NCBI RefSeq assembly: GCF_030538695.1
Contig: NZ_JAUNTN010000028.1
Location: 1-40,152 of the forward strand
Length of the DNA stretch: 40,152 bases
Origin: Paracoccus sp. (in: a-proteobacteria)
GTDB taxonomy: Bacteria; Pseudomonadota; Alphaproteobacteria; Rhodobacterales; Rhodobacteraceae
Direction: 5' to 3'
The position numbers and the translations under genes were made by a program. Below the pieces are notes generated by a model that was not told the origin of the DNA, did no database searches, and saw nothing but the letters and a program-made list of their open reading frames with translations. Positions within the stretch are counted from its first letter, which is position 1, and every line of letters begins with the position of its first letter. Shown here piece by piece: positions 7,402 through 17,071 of this stretch.

Positions 7402-9051
7402 TCAGCCAGCCAGCCGCGCATAGCCATATTTCACCAGCCATAGCCCGACCCGTTCGACCGTGACCTGCGCCAGCCCCAACTGTCGGGCCAGCGCAGCGGT
7501 CTGCTGAGGCTGATCGGTCAGCGCGGCCAGTACGCTGGCCATGATCGCCGGGGCTTCCAGCCCGCGCCGCAGCTTTGGCAGGCTGCCCAGCGCCGCCATC
7601 TGATCGGGCGATGGCAGACTGGCGGCCAGAGGTGCCAGAACCAGCGCCGCCTGCTGCGGCAGTTGATCCGAAGGCCAGCCCGCGAACATCGAAAACCCCG
7701 AGGGCAGCACGGCCGCATCCGCAGGCGGCAGCGCCAGCCCCGCATCGCGCTGACGGCGGGCGCTTTGTTCGGCCCAGAGATCCTGCATCTGCGGCACCAC
7801 CGCTGCCCAGTCGAACACCTGCCGCGCACGGCGCTGACCCGCCGCCCCCATCCGCGCCCGCAGCCCCGCATCCTGCGCCAGCCGCAGCACCGCCTGCGCC
7901 AGCACCTGCGGGTCAAAGCTGCTCATCCCCGACAGCAACGACAGAAAGGCGTGGTAACTGTCGGTGCCAGTCAGAAAACGCAGCGATTCGATGCGGCTGT
8001 GTTCAGCCCGCCCGGTCAGGGTCGGGATCAGGATGCCACAATCCGGTGTCACCGTATCGCGCAGACCGTCCCAATCGGTCGCAATCACCGGCAAGCCCGC
8101 CGCCATCGCCTCGACCGGAGCAAGGCCAAAGGTTTCTTGAATATTGTCGATAGGGAACAGGAACATATCCGCCCCCGACAGCGCCGCCTTGCGCTGCACC
8201 AGGTCGCCACCATCGACGAAATGCAGCACCACATCCGGGGCAAGTTGCGCCGCCGCCCGCTGATAATCCGCCTGTGTGCTGCCAGCCGAGAACTGCCCGA
8301 CCAACGCATAATGCAGCCGCCCGCCAAATTGCTGCGCCGCCTGTTGCAGCCCGATGAACACCGGCAAAGGATCGAACTTTTCCGCGAAACTCAGCCGCGC
8401 CAGGGTCATCACCAGAATGTCACCCTCGGCCAGCCCCAGCCGCGCCCGCAACCCTGCGCCTGCTGCCGGGTCGGGCGCGAAATCCGCCACATGCACCCCC
8501 AGCGGGATCACCGGCAGCATCACCCGCGCCGGCACCACCCCGCCAAAGCGGCGGCGGGCGTAATCCTCGACCTGCGCCAACTGGCTTTCCACCGCCGAGC
8601 GCACCGCCCGCGAGGTCAGCACCAGCGCATCCCAAGGGGCCAGCGGCGCAAAGACCATCTGCGCGATCTGTTCCATCACGGCGCGGGTGGAAATCGTATG
8701 CGTGATCCCGCAGATCGACCACGCCCCCTGCCCCCGCCGCATCCGCGCCCAAGCCTGTCCGGCAAGCCCCGGCGAGGGGTAAAACAGCGTTCCAATCTGC
8801 GCCATCCCGGCCTGATAGCTCAGCACCGTTTCGACCGGACGGCCCGGCGCATGGGCCTGCACGAAATCACGAAAGCCGCGCATGGCCGAAGGCGTATCCC
8901 CCACGCCCCGCACCGGCCCGTCGCCGCTCTGCGCCAGCCAGCCGCGCAGGAACGATTCGCCCGCCACCCGACGGCCATTGATCCCTTTGCCCGCCGGGTC
9001 ATAGCCATCACTGGCGAAATAAATCGCCGCCTGTCGTGGATCATTCTGCAT
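7402..9051 (-). CDS. GT4-type (GT-B fold) glycosyltransferase
   Basis: The protein of about 549 residues has a retaining GT-B layout. The donor-binding half contains an ARLSFAEKFDPLPVF strand-loop and the NIQETFGLAPVEAMAAGLPV segment, the E-x7-E motif of glycosyltransferase families 4 and 1, and then VIATDWDG. The N-terminal half (GKGINGRRVAGESFL) would bind the acceptor. A C-terminal tail of about 130 Ala/Leu/Pro-rich residues has no obvious function. The start at 9051 fits the AGGGGG spacing best; 9057 is also possible. It is divergent from the ABC-F gene. Donor and acceptor are unknown; a cell-surface glycan or glycolipid is likely. Confidence 0.8.
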   Translation of the reverse strand: MQNDPRQAAIYFASDGYDPAGKGINGRRVAGESFLRGWLAQSGDGPVRGVGDTPSAMRGFRDFVQAHAPGRPVETVLSYQAGMAQIGTLFYPSPGLAGQAWARMRRGQGAWSICGITHTISTRAVMEQIAQMVFAPLAPWDALVLTSRAVRSAVESQLAQVEDYARRRFGGVVPARVMLPVIPLGVHVADFAPDPAAGAGLRARLGLAEGDILVMTLARLSFAEKFDPLPVFIGLQQAAQQFGGRLHYALVGQFSAGSTQADYQRAAAQLAPDVVLHFVDGGDLVQRKAALSGADMFLFPIDNIQETFGLAPVEAMAAGLPVIATDWDGLRDTVTPDCGILIPTLTGRAEHSRIESLRFLTGTDSYHAFLSLLSGMSSFDPQVLAQAVLRLAQDAGLRARMGAAGQRRARQVFDWAAVVPQMQDLWAEQSARRQRDAGLALPPADAAVLPSGFSMFAGWPSDQLPQQAALVLAPLAASLPSPDQMAALGSLPKLRRGLEAPAIMASVLAALTDQPQQTAALARQLGLAQVTVERVGLWLVKYGYARLAG

Positions 9052-9150
9052 CACCATCCCCCTTTGCCTCAGGAAACCCCATGGCCGCAGCAAGTCAACC
9101 TGTCAGCAGCCGCCATTGACCCGCCGCGCGGTTTCGGTCATGGGGCGGAT

Positions 9151-10992
9151 ATGCTGCGCATCGACGATATTTCCTATTCCATCGCTGGCCGCCCCCTGTT
9201 CGAAGGGGCCAGCGCCACCATTCCTGAGGGCCACAAGGTCGGGCTTGTCGGTCCCAATGGCGCGGGCAAGACGACGCTGTTCCGCCTGATCCGGGGCGAG
9301 CTGTCACTGGACGGCGGCAGCATCACCCTGCCGCCGCGCGCCCGCATCGGCGGCGTCTCGCAGGAAACCGCCGCTACCAGCGCCAGCGTGCTGAACACGG
9401 TGCTGGCCGCCGATACCGAACGCGCCGCACTGCTGGCTGAACAGACCGACGACCCCCACCGCATCGCGGAAATCCAGACCCGGCTGGCCGACATCGACGC
9501 CTGGTCCGCCGAGGCCCGCGCCAGCGCCATTCTGCGCGGGCTGGGCTTTGACAGCGCCGATCAGGCCCGCCCGGTCAGCGATTTCTCTGGTGGCTGGCGG
9601 ATGCGCATGGCGCTCGCGGGGGTGCTGTTCGCGCAGCCCGACGTGCTGATGCTGGACGAGCCGACAAACTATCTGGACCTTGAAGGTGCTTTGTGGCTGG
9701 AAGGCTATCTGGCCCGCTATCCGCATACGGTCATCGTTATCAGCCACGACCGCGACCTGCTGAACCGCGCCGTCGGCCATATCCTGCATCTGGAGGACCG
9801 GCGACTGACGCTTTACACGGGCGGCTATGACGCCTTTGCCCGCGCCCGCGCCGAACGCCGCGCCCTGCAAATGGCCGAGGCCAAGAAACAGGAAACCCGC
9901 CGCGCCCATCTGCAAAGTTTCGTGGACCGTTTCCGCGCCAAGGCCAGCAAGGCCAAACAGGCACAGGCCCGCGTGAAAATGCTGGAAAAGATGGAGCCAA
10001 TCACCGCCCCGCATGAGGCCGCGCAGTTCCGTTTCACCTTTCCGCAGCCCGAACAGCTTTCGCCGCCGATCCTGTCGCTGGACGGGGTGGCGGTCGGCTA
10101 CGGCGACCGGCGGGTGCTGTCGCGGCTGGACCTGCGCATAGATCAGGACGACCGCATCGCCCTGCTGGGCCGCAACGGTCAGGGCAAATCCACCCTGTCC
10201 AAGCTGCTGGCCGACCGCCTGCCCGCGATGGAAGGGCGCGTGGTGCGCTCGGGCAAGCTGCGCATCGGCTATTTCGCACAGCATCAGGTCGATGAGCTGC
10301 ATCTGGATGAAACCCCGCTGGACCATATCCGCCGCCTGCGTCCTGACGAAGCCCCGGCCCGGCTGCGGGCGCGGCTGGCCGGTTTTGGCCTGTTCGAAGC
10401 GCAGGCCGAAACCCGCGTCGGCCAGTTGTCAGGCGGACAAAAGGCACGGCTGTCGCTGCTGCTGGCGACGATTGACGCACCGCATCTGCTGATTCTGGAC
10501 GAACCGACCAACCACCTCGACATCGAATCGCGCGAGGCGCTGACCGAGGCCCTGAACGATTATACCGGCGCGGTGGTGCTGGTCAGCCATGACATGCACC
10601 TGCTGGGGCTGGTCGCGGATCGGCTGTGGCTGGTCGATCAGGGCCGGGTGACGCCTTATCAGGATGATCTTGACACCTATCGCGCCAGCCTGTTGGGCAG
10701 CGCCCCGCCTGCCGAAAAGCCAGAAAAACCCGCGCCCACGAAAAAGCGCCCCTCGCGCGATGCGCTGCTGGAATTGCGGGCCGAGGTCCGCCGCGCCGAA
10801 GAACGTGTCGGCAAGCTGACCGAAATGCTGGAAAAGCTGGATATAAAGCTGGCCGATCCGGCAATTTACGGCACCCCGTCCGAGGCCGAGAAATGGGGCA
10901 AAAAGCACGCCGAAGCGCGTGAGGCCATGACCCGCGCAGAAGAACTGTGGATGCGGGCGCTGGAAAATCTTGAACTGGCGGAGAATGGCTGA
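9151..10992 (+). CDS. ABC-F family ATPase, YheS-like
   Basis: The 613-residue protein has two ATPase domains and no membrane segment. Domain 1 has Walker A GPNGAGKTT, signature SDFSGGWRMRMAL and Walker B LMLDEPTN; domain 2 has GRNGQGKST, QLSGGQKARL and LILDEPTNHLD. The linker has FRAKASKAKQAQARVKMLE, and a coiled coil lies at the C-terminus (about 540-605). The DIDAWSAEARA and linker segments are closest to E. coli YheS. ABC-F proteins act on the ribosome. The start is the ATG at 9151, since the upstream open frame is antisense to the glycosyltransferase. Its stop overlaps the queC start (TGATG). Confidence 0.92.
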   Translation: MLRIDDISYSIAGRPLFEGASATIPEGHKVGLVGPNGAGKTTLFRLIRGELSLDGGSITLPPRARIGGVSQETAATSASVLNTVLAADTERAALLAEQTDDPHRIAEIQTRLADIDAWSAEARASAILRGLGFDSADQARPVSDFSGGWRMRMALAGVLFAQPDVLMLDEPTNYLDLEGALWLEGYLARYPHTVIVISHDRDLLNRAVGHILHLEDRRLTLYTGGYDAFARARAERRALQMAEAKKQETRRAHLQSFVDRFRAKASKAKQAQARVKMLEKMEPITAPHEAAQFRFTFPQPEQLSPPILSLDGVAVGYGDRRVLSRLDLRIDQDDRIALLGRNGQGKSTLSKLLADRLPAMEGRVVRSGKLRIGYFAQHQVDELHLDETPLDHIRRLRPDEAPARLRARLAGFGLFEAQAETRVGQLSGGQKARLSLLLATIDAPHLLILDEPTNHLDIESREALTEALNDYTGAVVLVSHDMHLLGLVADRLWLVDQGRVTPYQDDLDTYRASLLGSAPPAEKPEKPAPTKKRPSRDALLELRAEVRRAEERVGKLTEMLEKLDIKLADPAIYGTPSEAEKWGKKHAEAREAMTRAEELWMRALENLELAENG

Positions 10993-11684
10993 TGGGCGTG
11001 CTGGTGATCTGTTCGGGCGGGCTTGATTCGGTCTCGCTGGCGCATCGTATCGCGGATGAAGGGCGACTGGCGGGGCTGGTCAGCTTTGACTATGGCCAGC
11101 GCCACCGCAAGGAACTGGACTGCGCCGCCGCCTGTGCCGCCCGGCTTGGCGTGGCGCATGACATCGTGGACATCCGCCCCATCGGTGCCTGCCTGACCGG
11201 CAACGCCCTGACCGACACCGCCGACGTCCCCGACGGCCATTATGCCGAAGACAATATGCGCATCACCGTTGTGCCGAACCGCAATGCCATCATGCTGACG
11301 GCGGCTTTCGGCATCGCCTCGGCCCGTGATCTGTCGGGGGTGGCGATTGCGGTTCATGGTGGCGACCATTTCATCTATCCCGACTGCCGCCCCGGTTTCA
11401 TCGCGGCCTTTCAGGCCATGCAGGACGCCGCGCTGGATGGCATGGGCCGGATCGAGTTGATCGCCCCCTATCTGAACGGCTCCAAGGCGGATATTGTGAC
11501 GGATGGCGCGCGCCACCGGACGCCCTTTGCCGAAACATGGTCCTGTTACAAAGGCGGCACGCACCATTGCGGGCGTTGCGGCACCTGCGTGGAACGCGCC
11601 GAAGCCTTTGCCGATGCTGGCATCCCCGACCCGACCGCATATGACGACCCGGATTTCTGGCGACAGGCGGTGGCGCAGCGATAG
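10992..11684 (+). CDS. queC: 7-cyano-7-deazaguanine synthase
   Basis: The 230-residue enzyme converts 7-carboxy-7-deazaguanine to preQ0 with ATP and ammonia in the queuosine pathway. The PP-loop SGGLDS is at residues 8-13, and the zinc site near the C-terminus has Cys185, Cys193, Cys196 and Cys199. The length is normal. The ATG shares one base with the stop of the ABC-F gene, so the two are probably coupled; queuosine acts in tRNA and ABC-F on the ribosome, so both belong to translation. queD and queE are not in the window. Confidence 0.95.
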   Translation: MGVLVICSGGLDSVSLAHRIADEGRLAGLVSFDYGQRHRKELDCAAACAARLGVAHDIVDIRPIGACLTGNALTDTADVPDGHYAEDNMRITVVPNRNAIMLTAAFGIASARDLSGVAIAVHGGDHFIYPDCRPGFIAAFQAMQDAALDGMGRIELIAPYLNGSKADIVTDGARHRTPFAETWSCYKGGTHHCGRCGTCVERAEAFADAGIPDPTAYDDPDFWRQAVAQR

Positions 11685-11790
11685 CGGCACAGATGCAACG
11701 CCCCGCAAGGAATCGCCGCCTGCGGCACTTCGCGGGATTGCGATATGGCCCGGATTTTGCGATTCAGGCGAAAAGATGAAAGGCCCCACG

Positions 11791-12543
11791 ATGACCAAAC
11801 TTGCTGCTCTGGCTGTTGCTGCCGCTTTCGCTGCCCTGCCCGCCGGGGCGCAGACGCTTGGCTATAACGTCTCGGCGGATCTTGGCGTGGGTGTGCAATC
11901 CCGCCCCGAATACCCCGGCGCTGGCGATAATGAGGCCGCACCGTGGTTCATCCTGCGCGATTTTTCGGTCAGCCGTGGTGATGCGGTTTCCTCTGCTGGC
12001 GTGCCGCAGGGCTTTAGCTGGGGCCTGTCCACCGGCCTCGCCCCCGAACGCGATTCGGGCGACTACGCCCGGCTGAACGGTCTGGATAAGGTCAGCCGTG
12101 GGGTCGAACTGGGCCTGCGCGCCGGTTACGGCGTGGGTGATGTGCAGGGCTATATCGCCGCCCGCAAAGCCGTATCCGGCCACGAAGGCGTCGTGGGTGA
12201 GGTCGGCGTGCGCTATTCCACCAACCTCAACGACCGTATCCGCCTGACCAGCCGGGTTGAGGCGCAATATGGCGACAGCGACTATATGAACAGCTATTTC
12301 GGTGTCTCGGCCGCCGAGGTCGCCAATGGTGCGAACTTCCCGGTCTATGAGGCATCCGGCGGGATCAAGGCTGTGCAGGCATCGCTTGAGGCCCGCTATG
12401 CCCTGACCGATAGCAGCGCCATTCTTGGCCGCGTTACCGTGGGGCGTCTGAAAAACGACGCTGCCGATTCGCCCATCACCGAGGATAAAAACCAGTTCAG
12501 CGTCGGTATCGGCTATGTCCGCAGCCTGAACTTTGGCTTCTGA
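11791..12543 (+). CDS. MipA/OmpV-like outer membrane protein
   Basis: The 250-residue protein starts with a clear Sec signal peptide (residues 1-21, ending LPAGAQ). The rest alternates polar and hydrophobic residues as in a beta-barrel and ends in aromatic Phe (NFGF), the outer-membrane assembly signal. The VGVQSRPEYPGA segment near the N-terminus is typical of the MipA/OmpV family. These proteins are scaffolds or small-molecule pores; the substrate is not known. I chose the ATG at 11791 because AAAGG is seven bases upstream; 11776 is also open. A bidirectional terminator follows. Confidence 0.8.
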   Translation: MTKLAALAVAAAFAALPAGAQTLGYNVSADLGVGVQSRPEYPGAGDNEAAPWFILRDFSVSRGDAVSSAGVPQGFSWGLSTGLAPERDSGDYARLNGLDKVSRGVELGLRAGYGVGDVQGYIAARKAVSGHEGVVGEVGVRYSTNLNDRIRLTSRVEAQYGDSDYMNSYFGVSAAEVANGANFPVYEASGGIKAVQASLEARYALTDSSAILGRVTVGRLKNDAADSPITEDKNQFSVGIGYVRSLNFGF

Positions 12544-12565
12544 ATAACGACCGGGGGACAGGTCG

Positions 12566-12601
12566 AAAAGCGGCGGGCTGGCAACAGCACCGCCGCTTTT
12601 T
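12566..12601. terminator. Bidirectional terminator between mipA-like gene and membrane gene
   Basis: The arms AAAAGCGGCGG (12566-12576) and CCGCCGCTTTT (12590-12600) are perfect 11-base complements with A and T flanks on both sides. The minus-strand stop TAA at 12600-12602 merges with the A-run, as expected for a terminator that serves both convergent genes. Confidence 0.9.
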
Positions 12602-13192
12602 AATGCGCCCTGAACAACCAAGGCAAAGCAGCGATCAGCGCCAGCGGCACCGCAATGGCCAGCAACCTGCCCCACCATGGAAAGCGACACGCCTTCCCGG
12701 CAGCATCCAGCCAGATTTGCGCCAGCAGCTCATAAATCAGAACCACGACGCTGGCACCTGCAAGTGCAACGATCAGTTGCAGCCAAATACCAACTGTCAG
12801 CCCCCCGCCCCTATCCTATCCTGCCCCAACCCGACACCAACAGCGCAAAGCAAGCCCGTCGCAAAGCCGACAAGAAAGCCGATCCAGCTAAAGATCGCAT
12901 CCAGCGCAGCCTGCCGCATCTTGTCCAATTGCCGCCCAAACCGCGGCCAATCCCCTGCCAAGGCCAGACCGAAGCCCAGCCACAGCATCCAGCCAATCGA
13001 CATTACCACCGCTGTCACCGGCGGATAGACCACCCCAAGCAGAAGGTTCGCGCGGAAGGGTTCTGCATCACCCTGAACGTAATCCCAAAAAAGGAAAATA
13101 AGCGCGACCACCACAGCCATGGCAAAGGCCAGACCAAAGGCCGATAAGGCCCGATAAATTGTCGGTGCGAAAACCGGCCGCCTTTCAGCCAC
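12600..13192 (-). pseudogene. Multi-pass membrane protein interrupted by a frameshift
   Basis: From a GTG at 13192 the frame encodes 131 residues with about three membrane segments and stops at 12797. Another frame, open from 12815 to a TAA at 12600, goes on with about 65 residues including two more hydrophobic helices (LQLIVALAGASVVVLIYELL) and ends exactly at the terminator. The switch must lie between 12800 and 12815, which on the minus strand holds GGGG-C-GGGGGG. One extra G would restore a protein of about 196 residues. It may be a mutation, a slippery site or a read error. The GTG is three bases after the stop of the OlsB-like gene. I do not recognise the family. Confidence 0.65.
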
Positions 13193-13195
13193 CGT

Positions 13196-13948
13196 TTACC
13201 CCGCCACATCCCGCAGCAGACGCGCACGCCCCGACGGGATGGCGCGGATCTCCAGCCCGGTAAAGACGTGCAACGTGTTCAGTTGCGCATCGACCACCGC
13301 ATGATCGCTGACCCAGCCGCCCATCATCAGATAGGTGCGCAGCAAGGGCGGCATCCCGGCCAGCGCCGCCTTGGCATCGGGCTTTTTCGCCCGCAAGCGA
13401 CGGGCAAAGCGGAACACATTGGGCGCTTTGACACGGGGCAGCCAGCGTTTGGGGGCCAGATGGCGGTCCTTCAGCATGGCAAAGGAATCGGCATAGACAT
13501 CCGGTTCCGTTCCCATGAAAGACGAGCAGCCGAACAACAGTTGCACACCGTTTTCATCGACAAACCGGGTCATAAAAGCCCAAGCCACCCTCAGGATATT
13601 GGGATCACGCCATTCGGGATGGATGCAGAACCGGCCCATCTCGACCATCGGCCCGTCAAAATCATGCAGCGCGGTCAGGTTGTAATAACGGGCGGAATAG
13701 CTGCGCTCGATATCATCGCCGCTTTCCAGAAGCAGAAAGCGAAAGGTGCAGATCAAGGTGCCGCTGGCGGTATCCTCAACCAGCACATGATGGCATTGCG
13801 CGTCGTGATCGTCGGCGTCCAGCGTGTCCTCATCGCCAACGCCGCCGCGCTTGCCAACAAAGGCCAGCCAGCGCAACCGCTGGGCACGGCGCAAATCTTC
13901 AGGGGTTTCCGCAAGTCGGGCGATATAACGGCCTTTGAGAAACGACAT
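13196..13948 (-). CDS. OlsB-like N-acyltransferase (GNAT fold), aminolipid synthesis
   Basis: The 250-residue protein matches the OlsB family, which transfers a 3-hydroxyacyl group from ACP to the alpha-amino group of an amino acid. Typical segments are [20 protein letters not shown] at the N-terminus, [20 protein letters not shown], and [12 protein letters not shown] chose the ATG at 13948 because GGAGG lies five bases upstream; the longer frame runs into the msrB promoter. A second homologue at 36328 is paired with olsA and is more likely the ornithine enzyme. This one might serve another amino acid such as glutamine (GlsB type), which is an inference. The frameshifted membrane gene follows after three bases. 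Confidence 0.85.
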   Translation of the reverse strand: MSFLKGRYIARLAETPEDLRRAQRLRWLAFVGKRGGVGDEDTLDADDHDAQCHHVLVEDTASGTLICTFRFLLLESGDDIERSYSARYYNLTALHDFDGPMVEMGRFCIHPEWRDPNILRVAWAFMTRFVDENGVQLLFGCSSFMGTEPDVYADSFAMLKDRHLAPKRWLPRVKAPNVFRFARRLRAKKPDAKAALAGMPPLLRTYLMMGGWVSDHAVVDAQLNTLHVFTGLEIRAIPSGRARLLRDVAG

Positions 13949-14063
13949 CTCTGCCTCCGTAACGATCGGCTGCATGACAACCCGCAGCCGGGCGGTCTTG
14001 TTCCCTGCCCGGATAAAACTATCTTGTAACATGACTGCAACGGCAAAAAGACAGGGATGTGAC

Positions 14064-14450
14064 ATGACTGACCGCGTGACCCGCAGCAAGGCCGAGTGGC
14101 AGGCGATGCTGACCCCGGAAGCCTATCGCGTCACCCGCGAGGCAGGAACCGAACGCCCATTCTCGCATCCCGGTTTTCCCGCCGGGCCGGGGCATTACGA
14201 ATGTGTCTGCTGCGGGGCGCGGCTGTTCGACCAGGACGCCAAGTTCGAAAGCCATTGCGGCTGGCCCAGTTTCAGCCGTGCGGGCGGCGGCATTGACGAA
14301 CATCACGACGCCAGCCACGGCATGATCCGCACCGAAGTGCGCTGCCATCGCTGCGACGCGCATCTTGGCCATGTGTTCCCAGACGGCCCGCCGCCAACAG
14401 GGCTGCGCTATTGCATCAATGGCGTGGCGCTGCGCTTTGTGGCGGATTAG
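14064..14450 (+). CDS. msrB: Peptide-methionine (R)-S-oxide reductase
   Basis: The 128-residue enzyme reduces the R-epimer of methionine sulfoxide in proteins. The two CxxC pairs that bind zinc are Cys47/Cys50 and Cys94/Cys97, the catalytic Cys117 is in [12 protein letters not shown], and HCGWPSF is the usual conserved loop with Cys65 as a possible resolving residue. There is no signal peptide, so the enzyme is cytoplasmic. It is divergent from the OlsB-like gene over 115 bases, and its TAG overlaps the stop of the convergent corC gene. Confidence 0.95.
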   Translation: MTDRVTRSKAEWQAMLTPEAYRVTREAGTERPFSHPGFPAGPGHYECVCCGARLFDQDAKFESHCGWPSFSRAGGGIDEHHDASHGMIRTEVRCHRCDAHLGHVFPDGPPPTGLRYCINGVALRFVAD

Positions 14451-15367
14451 GCCGAAACCTCCGGCAGACGCAGACGCACCCGCTTGATGCGACGGGGGTC
14501 AGCGTCCACGATCTCGAACTCGGCCCCGGTTTCATGGGGAATGACCTCGCCGCGCAAGGGGATACGCCCGGCCAGCATAAAGATCAGCCCGCCCAGCGTG
14601 TCGATCTCCTCCTCGGCCTCGTCAGTGGTCAGGCGCTGGCCGATTTCGGTTTCCAGATCAGACAGCGGCGCCTTGGCCTGAATCAGCCATTGGCCGGGCT
14701 TTTCCTGCACCAACAGGTCGCCCTCGGCCTCATCGTGTTCATCCTCGATCTCACCTATGACCTGTTCGATCAGGTCTTCGATCGTCACCAGCCCGTCAAC
14801 GCCGCCATATTCGTCAATCACCAGCGCCATATGCGTGCGCTTTTGCTGCATCTGTTGCAACAGCACACCAATCGGCATCGAGGGCGGCACATACAGCAAG
14901 GGCCGCAAGAGCGGGCGCAGCGCGAACTTACCCGCAGGAGCCGCGCCAAAGCCGAAACGCAGGGCAAGGTCTTTCAGGTGGACCAACCCCAGCGGGCTGT
15001 CCAGCGTGCCGCGAAATACCGGCATTCGGGAAAAGCCATGTTCGCGGAACATCTCGACCAGATCATTCAGGCTGGCATCAATTGGCGCGGCGACAATATC
15101 GGCCTTGGGAACAGCCACATCATCGACGCGCAACCGGCGCAGGTTGACCATGCCCGGCGCGGGTGCCGCGCTGGTCTCCACCGCTGTCTCGGCTTCACCA
15201 TCATTGCCGAACGCCCCCAGCAACCGGCCCAAGAACCCGCGTGAGGCCGGCAGGTCACGCCCTTCACCGCCGATCCCATCCGACCAGTCGGCAGGGTCCG
15301 CCGCCACGTTGCTCGCTGCGGAGAGTTGAGGACTAAGGGGGTCTTCTTGTTGCTTATCGCCGCTCAT
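14447..15367 (-). CDS. corC: CBS-domain transporter-associated protein, CorC/TlyC type
   Basis: The 306-residue soluble protein has a charged N-terminus of about 65 residues, two CBS repeats (about 75-205; [20 protein letters not shown] and [20 protein letters not shown]) and a C-terminal CorC_HlyC domain (about 220-300). Proteins of this type are linked to magnesium and cobalt efflux; there are no membrane helices here. Its ATG overlaps the ybeY stop (ATGA). The order phoH-ybeY-corC is the common one in alphaproteobacteria, where lnt usually follows; here it is msrB in the opposite direction instead. Confidence 0.88.
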   Translation of the reverse strand: MSGDKQQEDPLSPQLSAASNVAADPADWSDGIGGEGRDLPASRGFLGRLLGAFGNDGEAETAVETSAAPAPGMVNLRRLRVDDVAVPKADIVAAPIDASLNDLVEMFREHGFSRMPVFRGTLDSPLGLVHLKDLALRFGFGAAPAGKFALRPLLRPLLYVPPSMPIGVLLQQMQQKRTHMALVIDEYGGVDGLVTIEDLIEQVIGEIEDEHDEAEGDLLVQEKPGQWLIQAKAPLSDLETEIGQRLTTDEAEEEIDTLGGLIFMLAGRIPLRGEVIPHETGAEFEIVDADPRRIKRVRLRLPEVSA

Positions 15368-15885
15368 CCGGCCTGTTCCTGATATGGGTCCGAGATTTCA
15401 AGACGCCGCAGAATCTGGCGCTCGGCCTCCTCCATCAGCTCGGCGTCGGGGTCGTTTTCATGGTCGAAACCGGCCAGATGCAGCACCGCATGAACCAGCA
15501 GATGCGCGACATGATCGGCCATGGTCTTGCCCTGCTCTCCCGCTTCACGCGCACAGGTGTCCCAGGCAATCGCAATATCCCCAAGTTCATCGACCTGCGG
15601 GATTTGTGGCCATTCGCCGGGCGCGTGCGGGATATGTTCGACAGCGGGCCATGACAGCACATTCGTGGGCGTAGGCTTGCCCCGGAATTGCGTGTTCAGC
15701 GTCGCGATGCGGACGTCATCGCAGCCCATGATCACCACGGCGGGCTGTGGCGCCAATTCCAGATATTCGCAGGCCGCCGCAACCGCAGACTGCGCCAGCG
15801 CCTCAAGGCCGGTGTCCAGCCAACGCTCATCCTCGATCACAATATCGACCGGGTCGGGGGTCAGCCCGGCGGGAAGCTCATCCAT
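15364..15885 (-). CDS. ybeY: Endoribonuclease YbeY
   Basis: The 173-residue metalloenzyme works in 16S rRNA 3'-end maturation and ribosome quality control. The zinc motif is HAVLHLAGFDH, with the three His of HxxxHxxxxxH, and RGKPTPTNVLSWP is the other conserved segment. I chose the ATG at 15885 since AAGG is eight bases upstream and the extra upstream residues are phoH in another frame. It overlaps the phoH end by 8 bases and the corC start by 4. Confidence 0.94.
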   Translation of the reverse strand: MDELPAGLTPDPVDIVIEDERWLDTGLEALAQSAVAAACEYLELAPQPAVVIMGCDDVRIATLNTQFRGKPTPTNVLSWPAVEHIPHAPGEWPQIPQVDELGDIAIAWDTCAREAGEQGKTMADHVAHLLVHAVLHLAGFDHENDPDAELMEEAERQILRRLEISDPYQEQAG

Positions 15886-17071
15886 CCGCGCCACCTTCGG
15901 CGGTATCGCCCGCTGCGGGGCGGCGGCTGCCGGGCATCCGGCGCGGGGCCGGGCCGACCTGCGGATCATGCGGATTCAGTTCCATGTCCCGATCATAAGC
16001 CTGAATGATCTTCGCCACCAGCGGGTGCCGCACCACATCAACAGCGGTGAAATAGCTGAAACCGATACCCGGCACATCTTTCAGCACCCGCTCGGCCTCG
16101 ACCAGACCCGAGCCGATGCCACGCGGCAGGTCGATCTGCGTGCGGTCGCCGGTAATCACCATGCGCGAGCCTTCACCAAGACGGGTCAGAAACATCTTCA
16201 TCTGCATGGTGGTCGCGTTCTGCGCCTCGTCCAGCACCACGAAAGCATTGGCCAGCGTGCGCCCGCGCATAAAGGCCAGAGGCGCGATTTCGATACGCTT
16301 TTCTTCCATCAGCTTTTGCAATTGTTTGCCGGGCAGAAAATCGTTCAGCGCGTCATAAAGCGGCTGCATATAGGGATCGACCTTTTCCTTCATGTCGCCG
16401 GGCAAAAAGCCCAGACGCTCGCCCGCCTCGACGGCGGGGCGGGACAGGATGATCTTATCGACATGGCCGTTAATCAGCATGGTGACACCCGCCGCGACCG
16501 CCAGATAGGTCTTGCCGGTGCCTGCCGGGCCGATGCCAAAGGCCAGTTCATTGGCGAACAGGCTGCGGACATAGGCTTTCTGCGCATCCGTGCGGGGTTC
16601 AACGGTTTTCTTGCGGGTGCGCAGCTCGATGTTCCCCGCGGCAAACATCTCAAGCTGTTCGCTGGGACTGACGGTTTCCGTAACCGGATCGACGCCCATG
16701 CGCAGGGCCGATTCGACCTCGGCCAGTTCGACCGGGCGACCGCTTTCCAGCCGGGCATAAAGCCCGCGCAGGACACCTGCGGCCTCGGCCTGCGCATCAG
16801 AGGGGCCGACCACGGCAAGCTGATTGCCCCGGCGCAGGATATGAACGCCAAGAGCCTCCTCGATCCGGGCCAAATGGCGATCATGCGGACCGCAAAGGTC
16901 GATCAACAGGCGATTGTCGGGAAACTCTAACAAGGTTTCGGCGGCGGCGGGGGTTGTCGGGGTCAAACCCAAATCACTCTCCGGTCTGGTCACTGGGTTC
17001 AAGGTGGCAAGCCCAAAGGATTCGCGCAAGGGGCCAAAGGTATAAAGCCACAAAGCGGCGGAAAGTTTCAC
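15878..17071 (-). CDS. phoH: PhoH-like ATPase
   Basis: The 397-residue protein is a PhoH-family ATPase, thought to act with YbeY on RNA. Walker A is GPAGTGKT, Walker B is FVVLDEAQN, and the sensor region has MVITGDRTQIDLP. An N-terminal part of about 130 residues includes the KH-like segment (LLIDLCGPHDRHLARIEE). The start is a GTG at 17071 that overlaps the mlaF stop as GTGA; without this the N-terminal 40 residues are not strongly conserved, so a later start is possible. The C-terminal tail is rich in Pro, Gly and Arg. Confidence 0.92.
   Translation of the reverse strand: MKLSAALWLYTFGPLRESFGLATLNPVTRPESDLGLTPTTPAAAETLLEFPDNRLLIDLCGPHDRHLARIEEALGVHILRRGNQLAVVGPSDAQAEAAGVLRGLYARLESGRPVELAEVESALRMGVDPVTETVSPSEQLEMFAAGNIELRTRKKTVEPRTDAQKAYVRSLFANELAFGIGPAGTGKTYLAVAAGVTMLINGHVDKIILSRPAVEAGERLGFLPGDMKEKVDPYMQPLYDALNDFLPGKQLQKLMEEKRIEIAPLAFMRGRTLANAFVVLDEAQNATTMQMKMFLTRLGEGSRMVITGDRTQIDLPRGIGSGLVEAERVLKDVPGIGFSYFTAVDVVRHPLVAKIIQAYDRDMELNPHDPQVGPAPRRMPGSRRPAAGDTAEGGADG

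Noticed and set aside
7663..9150. Long N-terminal extension of the ABC-F frame
   Set aside because: It is antisense to the GT4 gene; the normal ABC-F start is the ATG at 9151.
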